From contig FJUW01000087.1 in assembly GCA_900074885.1 (NCBI GenBank), forward strand, positions 1-64,000: DNA of 64,000 bases. Direction: 5' to 3'. Positions 1 through 10,200 of the stretch are shown one piece after another (position 1 is the first letter of the stretch; the number at the start of each line of letters is the position of its first letter). Both the position numbers and the translations under genes were made by a program. This stretch comes from Rhynchosporium graminicola (Eukaryota > Ascomycota > Leotiomycetes > Helotiales > Ploettnerulaceae). The notes beneath the pieces are model-generated. The model saw only the letters and a program-made list of their open reading frames with translations, had not been told where the DNA came from and made no database searches.

Positions 1-96
1 CCCTAACCCTAACCCTAACCCTAACCCTAACCCTAACCCTAACCCTAACCCTAACCCTAACCCTAACCCTAACCCTAACCCTAACCCTAACCCTAG
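1..96. repeat. Telomere, (CCCTAA)15
   Basis: Fifteen uninterrupted CCCTAA units run from base 1 to 90, followed by one degenerate unit (CCCTAG, 91-96). The C-rich strand at the 5' end of the + strand is what a left chromosome end looks like, so base 1 is at or near the physical end of a chromosome. TTAGGG is the usual telomere repeat of filamentous ascomycetes. Confidence 0.98.
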
Positions 97-297
97 CGCT
101 CTTACGTAGCTTTTAGTCTTCTTACTTTAATTAGAATACCCTTATCTTACGTATCGGGGATTTTAATTAATCGCCTTACTTTCGTCGATTATTAGTACTC
201 TTACTTAGCCCTTTAGTCTTCTTACGTTAACTAGAATACCTTTATCTTACTTATTAGAGCTTGAATCGATCGCCTTACTTTCGTCGATTCGAAGTTA
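97..297. repeat. Subtelomeric 100-bp tandem repeat, 2 copies
   Basis: Two diverged copies of a 100-bp unit directly abut the telomere. Landmarks recur exactly 100 bp apart: TAGTCTTCTTAC at 114 and 214, followed in both by an 'AGAATACC' block and a 'CGCCTTACTTTCGTCGATT' block. The differences I can see are mostly C/T and G/A transitions, as expected from RIP. Confidence 0.7.
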
Positions 298-1505
298 CGT
301 CCTGCCGGAGCTTATAACCTTTTGAAAGGAATATCCCTATTCTCGTATACCTATAGGGATAGAGGTAATATTCACAGAGGAATTAGACGCTAGTAAGTTA
401 GACTATTAACTTCATTAAGTGACTTAACTCCTTACTATCTCTCTTCTAATCTACAGGAAGAGCTATTCCTATAAAGGGGCCACGTACCCTTGCGGTACTA
501 ATCCCTAATAGGAAACCACGTAATATTACGCTGAACCCTCTATATTCTAATACTTAAGCTATTATTAGAAGCGATAAAAGCAGAAGATAATAAGCTAATA
601 GAAAGCTAACGAGGCTTACTTATTATATCTCGATCTCTAGTTAGTTCCTAACGTATCTTAAGAGTAATAATAGTATTAATAATATCGGCTTTCGAAAGAG
701 GGATAGAAGACTAATAAGGCGGACTAGCTATATATAGATCTTCTTCGATCTCTATAAGAGTAGTAGTAGCTATAGTAGTAATAGTAGTTAAGTTAGAAGA
801 AAAGAAGTAAGTTTCTAAGAAAATAAGTTAATAAAAAGAAAAAAAAAAAAAAAAAAAACTTATAATAATCTTTCATTTCTTTAATCTTCTTAGCTCTCTA
901 GGTAATAAGAGCTTTATATTCCGAGTCTACTTAATCTTCGATAATCGAAGGTAAAGGATACTCTTAGTTATTTAGAGGTAAATCGCTTAGTGAGGGTAAT
1001 AGTATAGAGTTAGTAGTAATAGTTAAAGAGTCTCGGATAAGTAGCCCTCGGAAATTATAATATCTTAAAGTTAAGTATTAAAAGTATTTGAATTATCTTA
1101 CTCGACTTTCTTCTTAGATTAAATAGAAAGATTGATATAGATATTAATAGTAATAGAAGTAGAAGTAGGAATATTATTAGGGACTAGCTCGTATATGATA
1201 AACTTGGAACTATTATTATTCTTAGCTTATTCTTAATATTCTTAATATATTATTCGATTACTTACTGGCTTTACTTATCTCGCTTCTATAGTAGTTATAT
1301 ATTTCCTCGGACGAGGTATAATAAAGTAATTATTTAGATAATAAGTAGTAGTAATAGTAAAATATTATAATTAAAAGTAGAAAGAGTAATAAGTAGATTA
1401 TAAGTATTTTAGAAAGATAGCTAGTTAGTTTTAGGAAAGAACCTTAGGCGCTTTACTAATAAGACTTTATAGTAATAGTAAGAGTAAATTAGTAGGCGTA
1501 ATATA
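298..1505. other. AT-rich RIP-mutated subtelomeric DNA, no gene
   Basis: About 1.2 kb of TA-rich sequence in which CA and TG dinucleotides are rare and stops crowd all frames. A poly-A tract of about 20 bases lies near 838-858. I recognise no protein motif. It is probably a RIP-destroyed transposon or subtelomeric repeat whose class can no longer be read by eye. Confidence 0.5.
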
Positions 1506-2125
1506 ATTAGGAAAATATTCTATTTAGAAAGAGTTAGCTTTAGTAGTATAAATATACTATTACTACTTATAATAAAGTCGTAGAAATATAATTAAATTAA
1601 TTCTAGTACTCTGAAAAGTAAGATAATAATTAATTTATAACTTATATCGTAGAATACTAATTGAAATACGACCGTGGGTATAATAGCGGTATAGTAGATA
1701 TAAGTATATAAGTAGATATCGCAATTAGGAAAATATCCCTTTTGGGAAGAGTAAGCCTTAGTAGTGCAAATATATTACTACTACTAGTATTAAAGTCGTA
1801 GAAATATAAGTAAATTAATTCTAATACTTTAAGAAGTAAGATAATAATTAATTCATAACTTATATTAAAGAATACTAATTGAAATACGACCGTGGGTATA
1901 GTAGCGATATAGTAGATATAGGTATATAGATAGGTATCGTAATTAGGAAAATATCCCTTTTAGGAAGAGTGAGCCTTAGTAGTATAAATATACTATTGCT
2001 ACTAGTATTAAAGTCGTAGAAATATAAGTAAATTAATTCTAATACTATAAGAAGTAAAATAATAATTAATTTATAACTTATATTAAAGAATACTAATTGA
2101 AATACGACTATAGGTATAGCAGTAG
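1506..2125. repeat. 218-bp tandem repeat, about 2.8 copies
   Basis: The landmark ATTAGGAAAATAT starts at 1506, 1724 and 1942, exactly 218 bp apart each time. Each copy continues through a 'GTCGTAGAAATATAA' block and a 'TACTAATTGAAATACGAC' block. Copy three breaks off near 2125. Copies 2 and 3 are closer to each other than to copy 1. All are AT-rich with transition-type differences. It looks like a subtelomeric satellite damaged by RIP. A 99-codon minus-strand open frame lying across it is a by-product of the repeat and is not annotated. Confidence 0.75.
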
Positions 2126-2156
2126 TAATAGAGGAGTTTAGATAAGAGGGGCTTAG

Positions 2157-2240
2157 ATGAGGTGCACCCCGCACGGGCCACGCCTACCGCCTGCCTCTTC
2201 CGGCCTGCGCCTGCCCTTCTGCCACCTAAACTTAACCGCG
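2157..2240. other. Short GC-rich island inside RIP-mutated DNA
   Basis: Roughly 80 bases rich in C/G, with CA and TG dinucleotides intact, sit between two strongly AT-rich blocks. This composition is abrupt and unlike either neighbour. It carries no recognisable coding motif. It may be a fragment that escaped RIP or was inserted later. Confidence 0.45.
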
Positions 2241-3180
2241 AATTCGACTATATAATTCAGATATTATTACTATCTTCTCTAATAGCTTCGAACGATATAA
2301 TAAAAGGGTAAAGTATATTAGCTATAGCTTTATAGTCTACTAGGATAGTAAGTAACTTCATATAGGATTCTGCTCTATTAACATAACCTCGCACGTCTTC
2401 GATACTAAGGTTATTAGGGCTTAGTAAGGACTAAAACAGATGCTTCGTGACTTAGCCCTTCGAGGGAGGAAGATCTAGTAGTATATCGATAGCACCTCTA
2501 TGATTTGGGGTCTGCGAGAAACCGCTTCTACCCCTTCTTAATAGGCCTTTCATAAGTACTAAGACGCCGCTGAAGTCTTCGATATCTCGATCATCTAGTC
2601 AGTAAGATATACCGGAATCGAGGGTAATAAAGCAGCTGATAAGCTAGCGGATATTAGCGCCTATAAACTATAGTAGGACGAAGGTCCTGCCTCCTAGCTA
2701 ACTATCAGTAGTATTCGCTCCAGCTTTAGAAAGCTACGATAGAACACTCACGAGGAGTAATAGCAGATGCAATAAGCTACTTTATTTAAATAGTACTAGT
2801 ATTAGAGTCTACTATATAATACTAAATCTCCTGAGGAACTCGACCTCTCTAAGCCTACTCTTCAGCGCTTACTTGCTATATAGATATCTCATAGGGACTT
2901 TTCCTAGTACTACCGGAAATTTAAATACTTAGATGCGAATCTTCGCTATATATATAGCAGACTAAAAGCACTAGAACGCTTAGTGATATACTGCTACGTA
3001 TAAAAGCTCTATATATATATAATACTAGCCCTCGAAGCTATCAGTCCTAATTAAGCAAGATAAGAAGAAGGCGAAAGAGTACCTGAATCACCTCCTTCTA
3101 AACCCCTCTAAATTCGCAGAGTACCTCACTCTGACGAAGTTCTTTGTCAACACGTGCCCGCGATAGATAAACCCCGGCGC
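2241..3180 (+). pseudogene. Decayed LINE (non-LTR retrotransposon) ORF2 3' end with RNase H
   Basis: Reading the + strand in one frame and ignoring stops, an RNase H domain is clear. The segment YIDSTSMIWGLRE at about 2482-2520 holds a catalytic-type Asp. It is followed in the same frame by TGIEGNKAADKLADISA at 2611-2661, the conserved C-terminal RNase HI signature of fungal Tad/I-like LINEs. Further on, 'LQRLLAI.ISHRDFS.YYRKFKY' and a degraded cysteine-type knuckle near 2950-3000 match the usual LINE tail. Many codons are stops of the TAA/TAG type expected after C-to-T change. The element is non-functional. The reverse-transcriptase part is not visible upstream, so this is a 3' fragment. Confidence 0.72.
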
Positions 3181-3655
3181 TCACAGTTACTAAGGACAAT
3201 TTCACTATCCCTGAGTATTTCTTTCTAGCTCTGCGACTTATAGCCCTATCGCTATTTACTATAGACTACCTCTCTTACTAACCTGAAAAAATATAAAAAT
3301 ATCTTTCCTTTATTAAGCCGCATAGCACGAGCCTATCTCCTTAGGAGTAAAGACCTCTCTCTAGCGCCCCTATCCTGCTCTCTTAGTACTACTACTATAC
3401 TATAACTATATATTATTTTATTACTATCAAGACTACTACTAGCGCACTATCCCAAAAGTCAAAGATCAGCGAAGAAGAACAGCTACAGCCAACGCGCCCT
3501 CGGGCCTAATACCATCTACTAAAGGCACTATATATATATATAGACTAAGCCCCTAGCTAGACACGTCCCTATGCCCTATGGGAGGCTTAGTAATAGGCTT
3601 TCAGCCCACCACCCTGGACGATAATGACTATTATCATCATCATCATCATCTCTCT
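3181..3655 (+). repeat. Probable 3' UTR and (ATC)6 tail of the LINE fragment
   Basis: This segment follows the RNase H fragment, is less RIP-mutated toward its end, and finishes in six ATC units (3633-3650) just before the composition changes to ordinary gene-space DNA at about 3655. A simple-repeat tail at the 3' end of a LINE is common. The assignment is inferred from position only. Confidence 0.4.
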
Positions 3656-4232
3656 TTGTGTTCTGGACCTTCTGCAAATTCATACGCCATGGTGTCTTCG
3701 TCTACCTTCAGAAGATGTTCTTCAGGCTTCTGAACTCGGTATCGTCTTTTAAGAGTACGTGTATCATTCGATCTGACTATCGACAAGAAGCAAGGTTCAG
3801 ACGCGCGCTTCGGGTTGGTGCACACATGCCTTTGACATACAAAAAATCGATTTAGCGTCACAATTGTCTTGTGTCAAAGATGAATGTCACGACATCAGTG
3901 TAAAGTTTAGGTGCCACAGCACTTGAGTGAACGCTGGGAAAGACTGATTCTACTTTCATCGTGGATTTTTGGTGTTGTAAGCCTAATGAAGCAGATAGCA
4001 AACCTTATTGCAACAACCCTCCGTATCCCCAACCCCCCATCTTCCGGTCTCAACGGTTTAGCTGCTGTGCTCCCATACTATTTCCAAATGATTTCGAACC
4101 TGGAGCGTATGCTACCCAAGGGTGTTAAAGTTGCGGTAGATATCCTCGGGCACGATGGAAGATTTCGCTTAACAACGGCAACAACTGTTAGGATGTTAGG
4201 AAAGGATTATTAGGCTGTAAAAATGTTTGATC
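3656..4232. other. Gene-poor stretch with an unassigned 100-codon open frame (3911-4213, +)
   Basis: Normal base composition resumes here. A + strand open frame at 3911-4213 encodes 100 residues with a hydrophobic N-terminal half (WERLILLSSWIFGVVSLM). It matches no family I recognise and its start codon has no supporting context. Short opposing frames at 3646-3861 have low complexity of evidence. It could be the remnant of a larger gene truncated by the LINE insertion. Confidence 0.25.
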
Positions 4233-4463
4233 TTACGAGCCATAGCATCTTGCGACTGCTCCACCACACTGCAATATTGTCAGTATTTTCGTGACAAGAT
4301 TGTTTGTATAAATTAGATTTCGACTTACATAATTTTGCCCGCAGGCCTGTGGATCACAAGAACCAGTATAAAGACAGTCATCACGTTTGAACACGGGTGG
4401 GACGGCTATAGCGATAGTCCCAACAGCCATAAAGGCCAGACAAACGAGGGCTTGGAACTTCAT
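4233..4463 (-). CDS. Small secreted cysteine-rich peptide, 56 aa, one intron
   Basis: Exon 1 is 4463-4329 and exon 2 is 4268-4233 on the minus strand. The 60-nt intron (4328-4269) begins GTAAGT, has a CTGAC-type branch site and ends TTGCAG. Because it is a multiple of three and lacks stops, an unspliced reading also stays open. The start at 4463 is chosen because it gives a clean signal peptide (MKFQALVCLAFMAVGTIAIA), whereas upstream in-frame ATGs would bury it. After the signal comes a short pro-segment ending in KR, a Kex2-type site, then a mature peptide of about 29 residues with five cysteines. A TATATAA motif lies near 4592-4600, about 130 bp upstream. Size, signal, Kex2 site and cysteine density fit a secreted effector or signalling peptide. 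The function is unknown. The odd cysteine number suggests dimerisation or one free thiol. Confidence 0.65.
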   Translation of the reverse strand: MKFQALVCLAFMAVGTIAIAVPPVFKRDDCLYTGSCDPQACGQNYVSRNLIYTNNLVTKILTILQCGGAVARCYGS

Positions 4464-4591
4464 CTTGATACAAAGGTGGAGCGTTGAAAGCGTTGATAGC
4501 AGATGGATGAAGGTTGGTTTATTGATTCGTAGGTAGATGAGATGAAAGGAATACGGGCAGCATTTTAAGCAGAGTGCGGTTCTCATGCATA

Positions 4592-4600
4592 GTTATATAC
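4592..4600 (-). promoter_or_regulatory. TATA-like box of the small secreted peptide gene
   Basis: GTATATAAC on the minus strand, about 130 bp upstream of the chosen ATG. Position and sequence fit a core promoter with an untranslated leader of roughly 100 nt. No experimental support. Confidence 0.35.
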
Positions 4601-6456
4601 TACTGAGACATCATTCTACCACCCGAAAGGACGTAATGCAAAGCACATATTATTAGTCCTCAAAACAAGGAAAGGTAATTTAGATCATTATGCCAGGGAA
4701 AATTAGGCTGCCAGCCGGAGTATCTACCGAAAAAGGCAGACGATGTATAGTAAAACTATATCACGACGAGAGTTTCATTATTATCGCCTTGTTATTCTAT
4801 ACCTACAGCTAGATAGCAGATTTCTAAGTTGTAACGTGGAGTGAAGGAACAAGTGGTCGTAATGGACCATGCAAGTTCAAAGAACCATATCCGAGAAAGT
4901 CTACTTTGCAAATCATTACAATCTCGAACAAACAAGTAATTCCAGCTAATCCTGAGAATCATCAAGTCATGGATCCCTGTCACAGTACTAGTCACTTTCA
5001 GCTACTTATTTCTCCGCTCGATAGCCGAGCTTCCCGAGAGTTCCAGAGGTACATCTTGTATCTTTAACCCCAGGTTTTTATACGGGGGCTACAGCTCTCA
5101 CTATCGTAGTAAGGACCGCTCTACCTGTGTCTTGAAAATAATTGATTTTCAGCTTGTCTGTAGCCTAATTATAAAAAGCGTCAAGCGGCTGGTCACCCTA
5201 TCAAAACAGGGTATAAGAAATACCAGCTGTAAATCACCCTCGGGTATCCGATATTCGGAGCATAATACCCTTATACCTAAAGAGGTGAGTGCGACGAGGC
5301 CACGTAATTTAAGGATTCGTTTGAGTTCAATTCAATAATTGAAGCGCTACGGCCAAGGTTGCGTTGTTGAAGTGCCTCTCTAAGCTGTAGTGCCAGAGCC
5401 GATTGGTTTGCCTTTGAATAACAAGACTTCGAACCCCTACGAGCTTCTAGGATAAGGAGTTCGAAAGAAAATTCCAATGAGTTAGTATGAAGGAAGGACC
5501 TGCTCTGTATTACGCATGATTATATGTACGAATATTTGTGGTGTACAGTAGATGCACTTTACAATTTCAATTCGCTCAATGAACACATGGCGAGTCAACT
5601 ATTCTACTATGGCGATTTAGCTGTGGCTCTCAAGTATGCTTGGATGGACTTTTACGGAAGCACAGCTCCGAAGTCAAGTCGAGTATCACCTGCCAATCAC
5701 AAGACTACTCCTGGTAGGGTTAAATAAACCCCTATCCCATCTATGCTTTACTCGCCTTCCCGGGCTTCCGGTAAAATGGGAAGGGATGGTGTCGCAAGCC
5801 AGTTATCTAAGTATAATGGAACCCCTAATCTGGTTCCTTGCGAACTCAGTATTCGAGATCGCATTGCCTGGACCATAATGCACAGTAACGTTAACTCTCG
5901 GACCAGTACTAATCGCAGCTTTAATCAGAGTTCCCGGGGACTACACACTCACAGATTCATCGGTGTTCGGATACAATTTCTTGGCCGCATTCTTCGTTGC
6001 GGTGTCGAGCGAGGTATCGTCTTTCCATCTACACTACTATCTGTGCTAACTTCAACAAAGTCATACTGGGGCACTTTGACTTTACTAGCGTGGATAGTGA
6101 TGCGGCCTTTGGCGGCTGCTAGTGAAAGTGTGAGTCAGATATACTCCGAATGTTCCCTAAGAGTCCGAGGCCGAAGCGTGGACGACGGCTGGTGAAGAGA
6201 GAGGTAATAGGATACTACGTAATATATTCAATTTAAATACGTGGTCCGTAGTAAATCTAGTGGAGTACGTTGGTGACGACCCATGGGTTTTGTTTCGGAC
6301 TACGTAGATACTTAGGAGGCCCGGACCGCGGTGGGAGAGTAAGTTTCGATAAACTCTTCGGTGTAGATGGAGTACAAGATCATGTATGTGGGGTTTCAGA
6401 GGATCTGTCCTGGTAATTAAGACTAGTTGGGACATCCTTCAAGCAACATGAAAGTA
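4601..6456. other. Gene-poor subtelomeric DNA with possible decayed membrane-protein gene
   Basis: No intact gene is convincing in these 1.9 kb. Around 5790-6020 the + strand shows hydrophobic stretches in two frames, for example 'LIWFLANSVFEIALPGP' stopping at 5878 and then, in another frame, 'VTLTLGPVLIAALI' and 'FGYNFLAAFFVAVSS'. A decayed multi-spanning membrane protein broken by stops and a frame change would look like this, but I cannot name the family. The remaining open frames are short, overlap on both strands and show no motif. Confidence 0.3.
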
Positions 6457-6931
6457 CTACCAGGGGTCCTCTCCACATGGCGTGTAAAGCTCCGGATTGC
6501 AAATACATTTGGGATTTAACCAATACTCGGCGGTGTGAAGACGCCGAACTTTAATATCAACCGTGACTCGAACATCGAAAAAATTAGTGGACAGGACTTA
6601 GTGTTCGGTAACTTCGCCTGTTTTAGGATCGACTCGGTCAATGAAATTGTAAGTGAAGTCTGAGCATCGGCGTACGCCATCGGGACCAATTGTCAAATCA
6701 CATGGGCCCGTGAAGGGTGTCTTGAAAGGATTTCCGGTGAAGCAAGGGCCTTGATAGGTGACATTGCTAGGGAAAATTTGGAGAACGGGAGGTAGAAGAG
6801 CGGTGTTATGAGGACTGCCGTATGGTGGACGAGAAGGATGAAGCGCAACTTGGTCAAGTGAGCCCGAGGTATTTGCTTTGACTTACTTCGTTACGGGATA
6901 GAGAAATGTGATTTGGGCAAGAGCCATTCTT
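6457..6931 (-). pseudogene. RIP-stopped pseudogene of an unidentified cysteine-containing protein
   Basis: One continuous minus-strand frame from an ATG at 6931 to a TAG at 6457 reads as coherent protein for about 158 codons, apart from two in-frame TAA codons (6886-6884 and 6600-6598). It includes segments such as NVTYQGPCFTGNPFKTPFTG, CDLTIGPDGVRRCSDFTYNF and YWLNPKCICNPELYTPCGED. Both stops would be CAA (Gln) before a C-to-T change, the mutation RIP makes. The first stop could alternatively lie in a very short (42-nt) intron. Cysteines and an N-glycosylation sequon (NVT) suggest a secreted ancestor. The ATG may not be the original start. I do not recognise the family. Confidence 0.6.
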
Positions 6932-7107
6932 TTAAATATCTATTGGATATCCGAATTCCTTCTAGCTACCTCGATTATTGATTACCAAGCCTGAACCATT
7001 CGCATATCGATCCATAGGTTGAGACCGGCGTCAGAATCGTTCAAAAACAAGTTTCGTTCATAAACAGTGAATAGTACATATTTTAGTTTTACCCCGCAAA
7101 ATAGGAG
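6932..7107. other. Border between normal DNA and the RIP-mutated block
   Basis: Composition shifts from ordinary to TA-rich near 7080-7107. There is no gene. The junction with element E0 is abrupt, and the outer end of the E0 left LTR appears cut off here, because homology with the right LTR only begins at about 7108. Confidence 0.4.
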
Positions 7108-7247
7108 GTTATAGAAAGTTACGAAGTTAAAGAGGAGATAGTTATTATATTATATCTCCCGGAGGCAGGGAAGACTACCTATTATCTAGCGTAGATCCCG
7201 GCCCTCCTAGGTTCCGGAAGAAGCTATCTATCTATACTATATAATTA
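7108..7247 (-). repeat. E0 left (3') LTR, truncated
   Basis: About 140 bp matching 33633-33774 with mostly transition differences. Its inner edge is defined by the adjacent polypurine tract. The TG expected at the LTR start reads TA, as RIP would leave it. Confidence 0.5.
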
Positions 7248-10200
7248 CTCTCCCCCCCTTATAAGTCATACCCTTATAACTCCTCTGAGTTATATTCCTT
7301 ATAGTCTGAAAGAGATTTAGATATAGCAGGTTACTTTAGAACCCAGCTAAAGATACTTATATTAATTAGATTAAATAAGCTAAGCATCGAGGAGCTAAAG
7401 GAGTTAGAGTTATTATAGCTTCCTTTACTAGATAAGAGTAATATCTTCTTTACAAGTTAGCTAGCTACCTTTAGTAAACTTATAAGTCTACCTCCTCTAG
7501 AGAGACTATTCCCGATTTAAGTATAACTTGGATTTATAATATAGGGTCTCTTATCGTAGTGTTTATAGCTATTTAACGACTTTCTCTTAAAGGATTTAGT
7601 ATTTTAAAGTTTAATAATTTAAAGTTTAATATCTCTAGTATCTTTATTATTAGTTTTAAACTTAGGATTATCCGCCGCTCTATCCTTTATATTGATAACC
7701 CTAGTATTATTGTTAGATTCTATCTCCTTAGCTTCTACTATACTTAAGGTATATTATATATAGTATATATATAGTTCTAAGACTTTATAGATCCGGCCTT
7801 ATCAGGAGAGTTCAAGTAGCTTAGCTTATCCTTTCTCATTTACGACCTCCTTAATATTCCATACTATTAGATAATCTCCTCCCGGATCTACTCTACTTAT
7901 ACTTACCTACGTAGTAAGGCTATATATATATATATTTAGGTCTTCTTAGAGCTATTAATTAATAGCTTATATCTTTATTCCTTATAATAAGCTACCTTTC
8001 TCTTTCTAGTATAAGTATTCTTTATCGAGGTTATAAGCTTCTTAGTACTTTAGCTATCTCCTATACTAATAAGCTTTCCTAGTATATTATAAGCTTTCTT
8101 ATACTTTAGCTTAATTTCCAAATTAAAATATCTTTCTAGTCTTCCTCTGACTTTCTTTAATACTAAGCTAAAGGATATAGTAAGAGGAGTTAGTACACTA
8201 TCTCTTCTAATTATAGAGGTCTTTAAAGAAGTTATCGCAGAGTTTTTCTAAGCGCTAGATCTAGGTATTATACTCTTCTTTGCCTTATAGGGTTTTATTG
8301 CTATAAGATCCTTAGTAAGTACGTCTATAGAGTTTCCGATATAGATCTGAAATTCAAATTTCTCTAGCTTATATAAGACCTTATTCTTAGCTACTATAGC
8401 TTAAATATCAGTCTTATCGAGAGGTCGCATTCCTACTATCTTAATATCTAGGCCTCCTATTATAGTAATAGTCTTCAAGTAAGTAGCTTAATCCTGTGCT
8501 ACTCTACGTTTACTCTTATATCAGATCTTCTTTACTTTAATTCTCTCTTCTTCTTATTACTTATAAATAGATCCTGAGTTAAGAGTATTTCATAGTTAAG
8601 TTAATCAGTTAACTCTTACTAAACTTCTTCTTAATAGTATATCTATTAAGTACCTAAGGTTCGTAGCGGGTTTAAAAGGTTTCTTATAGTAGCTTCTATC
8701 TAGATCTAAGTACTGGAAGGTTATACTTTATATAACTATTTTTATAATATCTAAGATCTTATTAAGGATCTTTAGCTTTATAGACTATAGTAATCTATAT
8801 AATAATATCTCTACTAATAAGTTCTTATCTATTATCTTAGCTATACTTCTAAGGTCTTTCGTCTCCTCTATATGGGATTCTAAGTAGTATATCTATATAT
8901 CCTTAGCTAAACTCGCCTCTACTTTAACGTTAATCCCTAAGGCTTCCTTCAATATTAGGAGATTAGTTAAATTCTTAAGGTCGGATCTAATACTAGATCC
9001 TAAGCGTATAAACTTCTTTACTATCTCTTCTATTATCTTAAGCGCTTTCAATATTATAATACCTAATATAGCTATAAATCTAAGGTTTTCGAATAATACT
9101 AATTCTTAGGGTAGATATCTACGGATTACTATTATATCCAGGACTAGAGTAGTCTCCTCCTTTATAAGTAAGAAGTCGTTACTCTTTAGGTCTAGATATT
9201 AGTAGTGTTTCAGGATTTCAAGGAGTCCTTAAGCCTAGCTCTTAATAGTCTATTATAATATAGAGATAGTCTTAGTAGACTTTAATCGGAAGGGGTTACG
9301 TATTATATGAAAACTCTTACGCCTTAGCTCCTCTAGTTCTATTAAGACTAAGGGTAAGTTGCCTCTAGATCTAATACTAATATTAATAAAATAATAATAC
9401 CAATTCTAGACTTTAGAGTCTATTCTCTTTAAATTCTCTCTAATGCTCTTCTTACTAAATATATATATATCTCTAAAGTCTAATCTATACTTGATATAAG
9501 TAATTCTCTTATTATAGATCGAAGAACTATCTTTACTAAAGAATTCCTTATAATTAGCTCTAAGATATAGAAGCTTTCTAAGGTTTTCTTAGTCTTCTTA
9601 TAAGTATCTATTATTTAAGTTTATATCCGCGGGATATAGCTTAGCTAGATCTCTTATAGATATTAGAATATCTAGATATAAAGTTACTAGTATATTATCC
9701 TTAAGCCTAACTCTAGTCGAGATAATCTTTATTATATTATTTGATATTTTAATTATAATATTATCGACTTCTATATCTTACTTAAGCTTAATATAATATA
9801 AGTAAGAATCCGTTAAGTTCTTGTTATAATATCTAACTATAAATTTATAATATAATATACCTGCTTATAAGTATTTATCTTAGATCCTTCTTTTAAGAGT
9901 TATCTTATTATTTCCTTCTAGGATTTAGATCTCTAGTGATATATTAAACTAGTCTTTATCCTCGCTCTAGTACTCTTTGTCTCTATATCTCTCTTAATAC
10001 TTATAATTTCGTTATCCTTATATCTATTAAGATAAATATTCTTAGTTAGTCTAAGTTTTATAACTTATCGAGTATTTATTATAATAATATAGAATACTCT
10101 ATCTTAAGTATTAGCTTTAGTAAAGGTTCTAGGCCTTTAGTCTCCGGCGTCTCTTCTTTCTTTAGATCCTAGGATCTATTACTATCTTTCCCTTTGTCTA

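Noticed and set aside
1875..2174. 99-codon minus-strand open frame in the subtelomere
   Set aside because: It lies across the 218-bp satellite, is made of Ile/Leu/Tyr-rich AT-driven codons, and ends in the GC island. No motif.
4601..6456. Several 60-150 codon frames as genes (for example 5743-6195)
   Set aside because: Frames overlap, hydrophobic segments jump between frames, and no start, splice or family evidence supports an intact product.
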